In this document: in pieces, positions 1-6,118 of the stretch | How the letters are laid out: each line of letters opens with the position of its first letter | Numbering within the stretch: position 1 is the first letter of the stretch | Assembly (NCBI GenBank): GCA_934716785.1 | Contig: CAKUYM010000265.1 | Location: forward strand, 1-6,118 | Length of the DNA stretch: 6,118 bases | Reading direction: 5' to 3' | Source of the DNA: an uncultured Bacteroides sp. | GTDB taxonomy: Bacteria; Bacteroidota; Bacteroidia; Bacteroidales; Bacteroidaceae | The notes under the pieces: generated by a model | The model's input: only the letters and a program-made list of their open reading frames with translations | Told to the model about the DNA's origin: nothing | Database searches by the model: none | Translations under genes and position numbers: made by a program

Positions 1-2512
1 ATGTGGTGATCAGACCACCGGCGGAAATATCGTGTCCGGCAAGGATCAGCCCCTTGTTTACAAGTTCCTGTATGGCAAGGAAAGCATCACGGAAGTATTC
101 GGCATCCTTCACGCAAGGAACATCGTCGCCCACCTTGCCTAAAGACTGTGCAAAAGCAGAGCCGCCGAGCTTCAATTCGTCAAAGCTGAAGTCGATATGA
201 TAAAGAGTCGTCTTTTCGTCGTTCACCAATACCGGAGACACCACTTTCTTCACGTCAGAAACTTCACCGCCGGCAGAAACAATCACGGTTCCCGGAGAAA
301 TCACCTTCTCGCCGTTCGGATACTTCTGAGTCATAGACAAAGAGTCTTTTCCGGTCGGAACGTTGATTTGCAAAGCGCAGCAGAAGTCACTCAATGCCTT
401 GACAGCCGTGTAGAGACGTGCGTCTTCACCTTCCTGAGAGCGGCAAGGCCACATCCAGTTGGCAGACAGGGAGATGCTGTCCATACCTTCTGCCATCGGC
501 GCCCAAACGAGGTTGGTCAGCGCTTCGGATACGGAAAGAACAGAACCGGCAGCCGGGTCGGCCAATGCAGCCTGCGGAGCATGTCCGATAGAAGTGGCGA
601 TACCTTTCTCGCCGCGGTAGTCGAGTGCCACGACACCACAGTCGCTCAACGGCAACTGAAGTTCGCCCTGGCATTGCTGGCGGGCCACTTTACCTGTCAC
701 GGAGCGGTCTACCTTATTTGTCAGCCAATCCTTGCAGGCTACAGCTTCGAGCTGCAATACATTGGTCAGATATTCATGAAGTTTGGACAATTCGTATTTC
801 GGCATTTCGTAATGACGTTCTACGGTTTTGTCTACCATATATGTCTTGGGAGAAGAGCCGAACATCTGCTCTACGGCAAGGTCGAACGGACGAACGCCGT
901 CTGCCTGTTGGAAAGCGAAGCGGTGGTCGCCGGTCGTTTCACCGACAACATACATCGGAGCGCGTTCGCGTTCGGCAATCTTACGTACATATTCGATGGC
1001 TTCTTCTTTAATCAGCAATCCCATACGTTCCTGACTCTCGTTGGCGATGATTTCTTTAGCCGACAAAGTCTTGTCGCCGATGGGCAGCTTGCTCATATCG
1101 ATCAGACCGCCACACTCTTCCACCAACTCGGAAAGACAGTTGACGTGTCCTGCCGAACCGTGGTCGTGTATGGAGACAACGGGATTCACCTCTTCCTCGC
1201 AGAGCGCACGTACAACGTTGTTGGCACGTTTCTGCATCTCCGCATTTGCACGCTGAACGGCATTCAACTCGATACCGCTGCTGTAACGACCGGTATCAAC
1301 GGAAGATACCGAACCGCCACCCAATCCGATGCGGTAGTTGTCACCACCGATAACCACGATTTTGTTTCCGGCTTCGGGAGCGCCCTTCAGGCAGTCGCGT
1401 TGTGTACCGTAACCCACACCGCCGGCAAGCATGATGACTTTATCGTAACCATACACTTCGTTGTTTTCCGCATGCTCGAAAGTCAGCACTGAACCGCAGA
1501 TCAGCGGTTGCCCGAACTTGTTTCCGAAGTCGGAAGCACCGTTGGATGCCTTGATAAGAATTTGTTCGGGAGTCTGGTACAACCATTTGCGTACCGGAAG
1601 AATCTCTTCCCATTCGCGTCCTTCTTCCGTGCGGGGATAAGAAGTCATGTAGACGGCAGTACCCGCAATCGGCCATGACCCTTTACCACCGCCCATACGG
1701 TCGCGGATTTCACCGCCCGTACCGGTAGAGGCACCGTTGAAAGGCTCTACGGTAGTCGGGAAGTTATGTGTTTCCGCTTTCAGCGAGATAACGCTCTTGA
1801 TATCTTTAATCTGGAAGTAATCAGGCTTGGAGTGGTCTGCCGGAGCAAACTGCTCCACAACCGGACCTTCGGCGAAAGCCACATTATCTTTGTAGGCGGA
1901 GATTATTTTATTGGGATTCTCTTGTGTAGTCTTTTTAATCATTTGGAACAGGGAGGATTCCTGCTCCACACCGTCGATGATGAATGTTCCGCCGAAGATT
2001 TTGTGGCGGCAGTGCTCGGAGTTGATTTGTGCGAAGCCGAACACTTCGGAGTCGGTGAGCTTGCGGCCGAGGTCATTTTCCACTTTCTTCAGATAGTCCA
2101 TTTCTTCTTTGGAAAGCGCCAAGCCCTCTTGCTCGTTGTATGCTTCGAGGTCTTCTATATAGATGATCGGTTCCGGCTGGCGGTTTGTCGTGAAAACATT
2201 CTGGTCGAGTCCTTTGTACATACGTTGCAACATCGGGTCGTGGTCGGCGTTTTCATCTTTTACGGGAAAGTATTCCTCGATGCGGCTGATGCCTTCAAGT
2301 CCCATGTTTTGGGTGATTTCTACAGCGTTTGTACTCCATGGAGTGATCATTTCGCGGCGCGGACCAACGAAACAGCCTTTCAGGTTTTCTTCACTTTCCA
2401 TTGCGGCTTCGCCAAAAAGCCAGCAGAGTTTATTACTTTCGTCAGGGGTGAGCTGATGGTTGCTCTCTACGGCAATCACGCTCTTGGAAGGGGTTCTGAA
2501 AAAAAGAATCAT
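1..2512 (-). CDS. purL: Phosphoribosylformylglycinamidine synthase, large single-chain type (5' part, runs off left edge)
   Basis: Catalyses the fourth step of de novo purine synthesis in the cytoplasm: FGAR + glutamine + ATP to FGAM + glutamate + ADP + Pi. Reading the minus strand from the ATG at 2512-2510 gives 837 uninterrupted residues, beginning MILFFRTPSKSVIAVES. Visible order: N-terminal PurS-like domain (about 1-140); linker with SEHCRHK (165-171); first AIRS-type ATP-binding half with ETHNFPTTVEPFNG (247-260), TGTGGEIRD (263-271) and HDHGSAGH (449-456); second half with DPAAGS (652-657), SEALTNL (662-668), PTGKDSLSM (719-727) and HDISAGGL (827-834), where the window ends. Single-chain PurL proteins are around 1,200-1,300 residues, so roughly the last third is missing, including the glutaminase domain with its catalytic Cys-His-Glu. 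The fused form means separate PurS and PurQ are not needed. It is transcribed divergently from the exporter cluster, from a promoter at about 2593-2624. No frameshift is seen. Identity is very secure. Confidence 0.97.
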   Translation of the reverse strand, partial: MILFFRTPSKSVIAVESNHQLTPDESNKLCWLFGEAAMESEENLKGCFVGPRREMITPWSTNAVEITQNMGLEGISRIEEYFPVKDENADHDPMLQRMYKGLDQNVFTTNRQPEPIIYIEDLEAYNEQEGLALSKEEMDYLKKVENDLGRKLTDSEVFGFAQINSEHCRHKIFGGTFIIDGVEQESSLFQMIKKTTQENPNKIISAYKDNVAFAEGPVVEQFAPADHSKPDYFQIKDIKSVISLKAETHNFPTTVEPFNGASTGTGGEIRDRMGGGKGSWPIAGTAVYMTSYPRTEEGREWEEILPVRKWLYQTPEQILIKASNGASDFGNKFGQPLICGSVLTFEHAENNEVYGYDKVIMLAGGVGYGTQRDCLKGAPEAGNKIVVIGGDNYRIGLGGGSVSSVDTGRYSSGIELNAVQRANAEMQKRANNVVRALCEEEVNPVVSIHDHGSAGHVNCLSELVEECGGLIDMSKLPIGDKTLSAKEIIANESQERMGLLIKEEAIEYVRKIAERERAPMYVVGETTGDHRFAFQQADGVRPFDLAVEQMFGSSPKTYMVDKTVERHYEMPKYELSKLHEYLTNVLQLEAVACKDWLTNKVDRSVTGKVARQQCQGELQLPLSDCGVVALDYRGEKGIATSIGHAPQAALADPAAGSVLSVSEALTNLVWAPMAEGMDSISLSANWMWPCRSQEGEDARLYTAVKALSDFCCALQINVPTGKDSLSMTQKYPNGEKVISPGTVIVSAGGEVSDVKKVVSPVLVNDEKTTLYHIDFSFDELKLGGSAFAQSLGKVGDDVPCVKDAEYFRDAFLAIQELVNKGLILAGHDISAGGLITT

Positions 2513-2520
2513 GTTGTATA

Positions 2521-2551
2521 TTTACGATTTTACGATTTACGATTTTACGAT
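2521..2551. repeat. Four tandem copies of an 8-base repeat, (T)TTACGAT / ATCGTAA(A)
   Basis: On the plus strand the copies are TTTACGAT (2521-2528), TTTACGAT (2529-2536), TTACGAT (2537-2543, one T short) and TTTACGAT (2544-2551). On the purL sense strand this is an A-rich run of ATCGTAAA units ending 8 bases before the start codon. It lies inside the predicted 5' untranslated leader, where a Shine-Dalgarno would normally sit, and no Shine-Dalgarno is visible there. The repeat is certain; any role is inference. It could be an unstructured A-rich ribosome-loading region, a slippage-prone short repeat or a protein-binding array. Confidence 0.85.
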
Positions 2552-2554
2552 TGA

Positions 2555-2573
2555 AGTCTCTGCGGGAGAAACT
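2555..2573 (-). other. Small possible hairpin in the purL leader
   Basis: In the predicted purL transcript, AGTTTCT and AGAGACT can pair as a 7-base stem with one G-U pair around a CCCGC loop. No U-run follows, so it is not a terminator, and it resembles no purine riboswitch core that I recognise. It could affect leader stability or be chance. Confidence 0.25.
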
Positions 2574-2592
2574 CTTCTCTTTTTCTGTGGTG

Positions 2593-2624
2593 CAAAGATA
2601 AGCAAATTCATTGGTGGTAAGAAA
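2593..2624 (-). promoter_or_regulatory. Bacteroides-type promoter of purL
   Basis: Read on the minus strand, 2600-2593 is TATCTTTG, an exact match to the Bacteroides primary-sigma -7 consensus TAnnTTTG, followed by CA. Twenty bases upstream, 2624-2621 reads TTTC, three of four matches to the -33 element TTTG, at the usual spacing. This predicts a transcript start near 2586-2590 and a leader of about 75 bases before the purL ATG. The -7 match is seen directly; the start position is inferred. Confidence 0.72.
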
Positions 2625-2708
2625 AAAAATATATTTATTTTCGATGTCCGTTTTACTTATTATGATCGGATATCGCAATTCTTGTGTGGAAAAAACGTTA
2701 ATATCCTA

Positions 2709-2738
2709 TTTGCATATCACAAAAAAGTGCGATATTTG
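2709..2738 (+). promoter_or_regulatory. Candidate promoter of the exporter operon
   Basis: TTTG at 2709-2712 is followed after 18 bases by GATATTTG at 2731-2738. This matches the Bacteroides -33/-7 pair (TTTG, then TAnnTTTG) except for the first base of the -7, and the spacing is one or so shorter than usual. If used, transcription would start at or within a few bases of the ATG at 2743, giving almost no leader. The right arm of an 8-base inverted repeat (2670-2677 with 2728-2735) overlaps the -7. A weaker alternative -7, TATTTTCG at 2636-2643, would give a leader of about 100 bases. Confidence 0.4.
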
Positions 2739-2742
2739 CGGA

Positions 2743-3396
2743 ATGATTCAGATAGGAACAATATTCGATATATTAGTTAAAGGCTTTATTATTGGCGTTG
2801 TTGTGTCCGCACCTCTCGGTCCGGTGGGTGTGCTGTGCATCCAAAGAACTCTGAACAAGGGGCGTTGGTACGGATTTGTGACAGGTCTGGGAGCCTCTTT
2901 GAGCGATATAGCTTATGCGCTGCTTACGGGGTATGGCATGAGCTTCGTTTCCGATTATATTAATAAAGGCAGTTTCTATCTGCAACTGCTCGGCAGTGTC
3001 ATGTTGCTTGTTTTCGGAATCTACACTTTCCGTAGCAATCCGGTCAATTCCATTCGCCCGGCTTCGTCGAATAAAGGATCTTATTTCCATAATTTTATAA
3101 CCGCATTTTTTGTCACTCTGTCCAATCCGTTAATCATATTTTTGTTTATCGGTCTCTTTGCCCGCTTTGCTTTTGTGCAGCAGGGCGTTTTGGTCTTTGA
3201 AGAGATTACCGGATATTTTGCCATTGCGGCAGGAGCATTGACTTGGTGGTTCGGCATCACTTATTTTGTAAATAAGGTACGCACGAAGTTCAATCTGCGC
3301 GGCATCTGGATACTGAACCGGATTATTGGCAGCATCGTGATGCTGGTGTCCGTGGCAGGACTGATTTATACATTGCTGGGAGAGTCAATTTATTAG
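2743..3396 (+). CDS. LysE/RhtB-type membrane exporter
   Basis: A predicted inner-membrane protein of 217 residues, the usual size for the LysE/RhtB family, whose known members export amino acids or related small solutes. About six hydrophobic segments are visible, near residues 10-32, 43-66, 78-97, 116-143, 155-177 and 192-213. Family-like signatures are APLGPVGVLCIQRTLNKG (23-40) in the first segment, GLGASLSDIAYAL (48-60) in the second and LSNPLIIF (126-133) in the fourth. The start is set at ATG 2743 because homologous sequence begins just before the first membrane segment. The frame stays open upstream to a TTG at 2611, with ATGs at 2644 and 2662, but that stretch does not look like part of the family and contains the candidate promoter. 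No clear Shine-Dalgarno precedes the start. It heads a cluster whose next gene starts 10 bases after its TAG stop. The substrate cannot be told from sequence. Confidence 0.88.
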   Translation: MIQIGTIFDILVKGFIIGVVVSAPLGPVGVLCIQRTLNKGRWYGFVTGLGASLSDIAYALLTGYGMSFVSDYINKGSFYLQLLGSVMLLVFGIYTFRSNPVNSIRPASSNKGSYFHNFITAFFVTLSNPLIIFLFIGLFARFAFVQQGVLVFEEITGYFAIAAGALTWWFGITYFVNKVRTKFNLRGIWILNRIIGSIVMLVSVAGLIYTLLGESIY

Positions 3397-3399
3397 GAG
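3395..3399 (+). promoter_or_regulatory. Shine-Dalgarno site of the DUF4924-like gene
   Basis: AGGAG sits 7 bases before the ATG at 3407 and overlaps the TAG stop of the exporter gene. It is the only strong Shine-Dalgarno in the cluster, and Bacteroidales genes often lack one. The placement supports both the chosen start and translation coupled to the exporter. Confidence 0.6.
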
Positions 3400-3406
3400 A
3401 TAATTT

Positions 3407-3952
3407 ATGAATCAGATAGCACAACAACTGAAAGAGCGGAATATCGCCGAGTACCTTATTTATATGTGGCAGGAAGAAGACCTGCTCCGTGCCAATCACT
3501 GCGAACTGGAAGAGATGGAAACCAACGTGATCTCCCGTTATCCGGAAGACCAACGGCCTGCCATGCGCGAGTGGTACGGCAATCTGATTACGATGATGAG
3601 TGAAGAGGGGGTGCGCGAGACGGGGCATTTGCAGATTAACAAGAATGTGATTATCAATCTGACGGAGCTGCATAACGCATTGGCGTCTTCTCCTAAATTC
3701 CCGTTCTACAGTGCCGCTTATTTCAAGGCGTTGCCGTTTATCGTAGAGCTGCGGAACAAGAACGGAAAGAAAGACGAGCCGGAACTGGAAACCTGCTTTG
3801 AGGCTTTGTATGGAGTGCTCTTGCTTCGTCTTCAGAAAAAAACGATCAGCGAAGGAACAGCGAAAGCGATGGAAGCCATTTCGAGTTTCCTCTCTATGCT
3901 GGCAAACTATTATGATAAAGACCGTAAAGGTGAATTAAAACTGGATGAATAA
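3407..3952 (+). CDS. DUF4924-like protein of unknown function
   Basis: Encodes a soluble, charged, probably all-helical protein of 181 residues with no signal peptide and no hydrophobic segment long enough to span a membrane. From memory it resembles the DUF4924 family found in Bacteroidetes; I know of no established function. Visible traits: an N-terminal region rich in acidic and aromatic residues (IAEYLIYMWQEEDLLRA, 13-29), a middle stretch INKNVIINLTELHNAL (77-92), a PFYSAAYFKALPFIVELR segment (99-116) and a charged, Asp/Lys-rich C-terminus. No catalytic motif, metal site or nucleotide-binding loop is evident, so a structural or regulatory role is as likely as an enzyme. The start is well supported by AGGAG at 3395-3399. 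Its TAA stop is directly followed by the rfbD ATG, so the two genes are probably co-translated. Reality of the gene is secure; the family name is moderately sure. Confidence 0.85.
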   Translation: MNQIAQQLKERNIAEYLIYMWQEEDLLRANHCELEEMETNVISRYPEDQRPAMREWYGNLITMMSEEGVRETGHLQINKNVIINLTELHNALASSPKFPFYSAAYFKALPFIVELRNKNGKKDEPELETCFEALYGVLLLRLQKKTISEGTAKAMEAISSFLSMLANYYDKDRKGELKLDE

Positions 3953-4801
3953 ATGAAAATTTTGGTAACGGGGGCCAACGGTCAGCTTGGCAACGAAATG
4001 CAGGTGATTGCTAAAGAGAATCCGCAACATACGTATTACTTTACCGATGTGCAGGAACTCGACATCTGCGACAAGGATGCCGTTCGGACGTATATCGCCG
4101 GGAAGCAGATTGACGTAATCGTGAATTGTGCCGCCTATACGGCAGTGGATAAAGCGGAGGATAATCGTGAAGCGGCTCACCAACTGAACAGCGTGGCTCC
4201 GGGAATCTTGGCGAGTGCGGCGCAGGCAAACAAGGCCGCTATCATCCAGGTGTCCACCGACTATGTGTTCGACGGAACGGCGCACACTCCTTACACGGAA
4301 GATTGCGTGCCTTGTCCTGATTCCGTTTACGGTTCCACCAAACTGGAAGGGGAGCAGGAAGTGATGGCGCATTGCGAGAAAGCAGTGGTAATCCGCACCG
4401 CATGGCTTTACTCCGTTTATGGCAATAACTTTGTGAAAACGATGCTTCGTCTCGGCAAAGAGCGCGATAGCTTGGGAGTCGTTTTCGACCAAATAGGAAC
4501 GCCTACTTATGCCAATGACCTTGCGCGGGCCATCTATGCTGTTATAAATAAAGGTATAGTCCGCGGCATTTATCATTTCAGCAATGAAGGCGTGTGTTCA
4601 TGGTATGACTTCACGGTAGCCATCCATCGCCTGGCCGGAATAACATCGTGCAAAGTGACTCCTTTGCATACAGCGGAATATCCGGCAAAGGCAAACCGTC
4701 CCGCATATTCCGTGCTTGACAAGACAAAGATAAAAACAACGTTCGGCATCGAGATTCCTCATTGGGAGGAAAGTCTTAAACGGTGCATTGATACCTTATA
4801 A
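3953..4801 (+). CDS. rfbD: dTDP-4-dehydrorhamnose reductase
   Basis: Cytoplasmic enzyme that reduces dTDP-4-dehydro-L-rhamnose with NAD(P)H to dTDP-L-rhamnose, the last step in making the rhamnose donor for surface polysaccharides. The 282-residue product matches the usual family length. It is an extended short-chain dehydrogenase/reductase: a Rossmann nucleotide-binding loop GANGQLG (7-13), [12 protein letters not shown] (58-69), the active-site region STDYVFDG (101-108) with Thr102, and the catalytic YxxxK pair Tyr126/Lys130 in [17 protein letters not shown] (148-154), [10 protein letters not shown] (182-191) and the substrate-side RPAYSVLD (249-256) are also typical. The start follows immediately on the TAA of the preceding gene, with only a weak GGA upstream, which suggests translational coupling. 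The usual partners rfbA, rfbB and rfbC are not next to it here, so they must lie elsewhere if the pathway is complete. No missing key residues are seen. Confidence 0.95.
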   Translation: MKILVTGANGQLGNEMQVIAKENPQHTYYFTDVQELDICDKDAVRTYIAGKQIDVIVNCAAYTAVDKAEDNREAAHQLNSVAPGILASAAQANKAAIIQVSTDYVFDGTAHTPYTEDCVPCPDSVYGSTKLEGEQEVMAHCEKAVVIRTAWLYSVYGNNFVKTMLRLGKERDSLGVVFDQIGTPTYANDLARAIYAVINKGIVRGIYHFSNEGVCSWYDFTVAIHRLAGITSCKVTPLHTAEYPAKANRPAYSVLDKTKIKTTFGIEIPHWEESLKRCIDTL

Positions 4802-4806
4802 TATAT

Positions 4807-6118
4807 ATGGCAGATAATACAGAAATTTTGAGACGGCGAACGTTCGCCATCATTGCGCATCCGGATGCCGGTAAGACATCTTTGACGGAAAAGCTGTTGC
4901 TTTTCGGTGGCCAGATTCAGGTGGCGGGTGCGGTAAAGAGTAATAAAATCAAGAAGACGGCTACGTCCGATTGGATGGAGATTGAGAAGCAGCGTGGTAT
5001 CTCGGTGACGACTTCCGTGATGGAATTTGATTATCACGACTACAAAATCAACATTCTCGACACTCCGGGACACCAGGACTTTGCCGAAGATACATACCGC
5101 ACATTGACTGCTGTGGACAGCGTCATCATCGTGGTGGACGGTGCGAAAGGTGTGGAGACGCAGACGCGTAAACTGATGGAAGTGTGCCGTATGCGCAAGA
5201 CTCCGGTCATCATCTTCGTCAACAAGATGGACCGTGAGGGAAAAGATCCGTTCGACTTGCTGGACGAACTGGAGGAGGAACTGATGATTCAGGTTCGCCC
5301 CTTGTCTTGGCCGATTGAGCAAGGCGCACGTTTCAAAGGTGTGTATAACATTTATGAACAGAAACTCGACTTGTATCAGCCGTCCAAGCAGATGGTGACG
5401 GAGAAGGTATCTGTCGATATCCATACGGAAGAGTTGGACAACCAGATTGGAAAGGCGTTGGCCGACAAGTTGCGTGGCGACTTGGAATTGATTGAAGGGG
5501 TTTATCCCGAATTTGATGTCGAGTCTTATTTGGCAGGAGATTCTGCTCCCGTATTCTTCGGTTCGGCTTTGAACAACTTCGGTGTGCAGGAGTTGCTGAA
5601 CTGCTTTGTGGAGATAGCGCCAAGTCCTCGCCCTGTGCAGGCGGAAGAACGCATAGTAGAGCCGGAAGAGCCCAAATTCACCGGATTTATCTTTAAGATT
5701 ACCGCCAACATCGACCCGAACCACCGTTCGTGCGTGGCATTCTGCAAAATCTGTTCCGGCAAGTTTGTACGCAATGCTCCCTACCTGCATGTGCGCCATG
5801 GCAAGACGATGCGTTTCTCGTCGCCTACACAGTTTATGGCTCAACGTAAAACGACGATTGATGAGGCGTATGCGGGCGATATCATCGGTCTGCCGGATAA
5901 CGGTACTTTCAAAATCGGTGATACGCTGACGGAGGGGGAGATGCTTCACTTCCGCGGATTGCCCAGCTTCTCACCGGAGATGTTCAAGTATATCGAGAAT
6001 GCAGATCCGATGAAGCAGAAGCAGTTGGCGAAAGGCATCGACCAGTTGATGGACGAAGGTGTGGCGCAGTTGTTTGTCAATCAGTTCAATGGCCGTAAGA
6101 TTATCGGTACGGTAGGGC
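4807..6118 (+). CDS. prfC: Peptide chain release factor 3 (runs off right edge)
   Basis: Translational GTPase related to EF-G that, after peptide release, removes RF1 or RF2 from the ribosome. The visible 437 codons are open from the ATG, beginning [24 protein letters not shown]3 proteins are about 520-530 residues, so roughly the last 85-95 are missing. GTPase motifs in order: P-loop AHPDAGKT (17-24), switch I RGISVTT (63-69), DTPGHQD (85-91), NKMD (139-142) and GSAL (252-255). A domain II-like region follows (FTGFIFKI, 291-298, onwards), then the start of the C-terminal domain ([13 protein letters not shown], 381-393). The RF3-specific stretch [19 protein letters not shown] (54-72) separates it from EF-G, LepA and TypA. 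The start lies 5 bases after the rfbD stop in a TA-rich stretch with no Shine-Dalgarno, so it is probably translated from the shared message. Confidence 0.96.
   Translation, partial: MADNTEILRRRTFAIIAHPDAGKTSLTEKLLLFGGQIQVAGAVKSNKIKKTATSDWMEIEKQRGISVTTSVMEFDYHDYKINILDTPGHQDFAEDTYRTLTAVDSVIIVVDGAKGVETQTRKLMEVCRMRKTPVIIFVNKMDREGKDPFDLLDELEEELMIQVRPLSWPIEQGARFKGVYNIYEQKLDLYQPSKQMVTEKVSVDIHTEELDNQIGKALADKLRGDLELIEGVYPEFDVESYLAGDSAPVFFGSALNNFGVQELLNCFVEIAPSPRPVQAEERIVEPEEPKFTGFIFKITANIDPNHRSCVAFCKICSGKFVRNAPYLHVRHGKTMRFSSPTQFMAQRKTTIDEAYAGDIIGLPDNGTFKIGDTLTEGEMLHFRGLPSFSPEMFKYIENADPMKQKQLAKGIDQLMDEGVAQLFVNQFNGRKIIGTVG

Noticed and set aside
197..1492. 431-codon open frame on the plus strand opposite purL (a similar 262-codon frame lies at 1766-2554)
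   Set aside because: Both are in exact codon register with purL on the other strand, where a stop requires TTA, CTA or TCA in purL. Those codons are rare in a well-expressed gene, which explains the long frames. The translations resemble no family, while the purL frame is full of conserved motifs.
2555..2573. Purine riboswitch or attenuator in the purL leader
   Set aside because: The predicted leader is only about 75 bases, has one weak 7-base stem, and shows neither a three-way junction nor a U-run terminator.
2611..2742. N-terminal extension of the exporter from TTG 2611 (or ATG 2644 or 2662)
   Set aside because: The extra 44 residues do not resemble the LysE/RhtB N-terminus, the full-length family size is already reached from 2743, and the stretch contains the best promoter candidate.
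3935..4576. 213-codon open frame on the minus strand opposite rfbD
   Set aside because: It is codon-aligned with rfbD and has no recognisable domain, whereas rfbD on the plus strand is complete with its catalytic residues.
4795..4809. TATAATATAT before prfC as an internal promoter
   Set aside because: It resembles a sigma-70 -10 box of E. coli type, but Bacteroides promoters use TAnnTTTG, and no such element lies at a suitable distance here. Co-transcription from upstream is simpler.
4759..5949. 396-codon open frame on the minus strand opposite prfC
   Set aside because: It is codon-aligned with prfC and explained by the same avoidance of TTA, CTA and TCA. Its His/Arg-rich translation is typical of antisense reading, and the prfC frame carries all the GTPase motifs.

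Overview
The window looks like chromosomal DNA of a Bacteroides-type bacterium (Bacteroidales). Three things suggest this. A single-polypeptide phosphoribosylformylglycinamidine synthase starts with MILFFRTPSKSVIAVES, a beginning I recognise from Bacteroides. The purL leader carries an exact match to the Bacteroides -7 promoter element (TAnnTTTG, here TATCTTTG). Most starts lack a strong Shine-Dalgarno. The species cannot be fixed from the sequence alone; B. thetaiotaomicron and its relatives are reasonable guesses.

Layout. Bases 1-2512 (minus strand) hold the first 837 codons of purL, which runs off the left edge before its glutaminase domain. Bases 2513-2742 are a divergent intergenic region. 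On the minus strand it has the purL promoter, a small possible leader hairpin and four copies of an 8-base ATCGTAAA-type repeat just upstream of the purL start. On the plus strand it has a candidate promoter almost touching the next start codon. From 2743 to the right edge, four plus-strand genes are packed as a likely operon: a LysE/RhtB-type membrane exporter (2743-3396), a small DUF4924-like protein of unknown function (3407-3952), dTDP-4-dehydrorhamnose reductase rfbD (3953-4801) and peptide chain release factor 3 prfC (4807 to the edge, 437 codons visible). Gaps within the cluster are 10, 0 and 5 bases.

How the genes relate. PurL serves de novo purine synthesis and is transcribed away from the rest. 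The four-gene cluster mixes functions: small-solute export, an unknown, nucleotide-sugar (dTDP-L-rhamnose) synthesis and translation termination. Its tight spacing implies co-transcription, but I see no single pathway joining the products. There is no mobile element, CRISPR array, tRNA, rRNA or convincing terminator. The window is mostly ordinary core genome. The least explained parts are the purL leader repeats, the nearly leaderless exporter promoter and the DUF4924-like protein.
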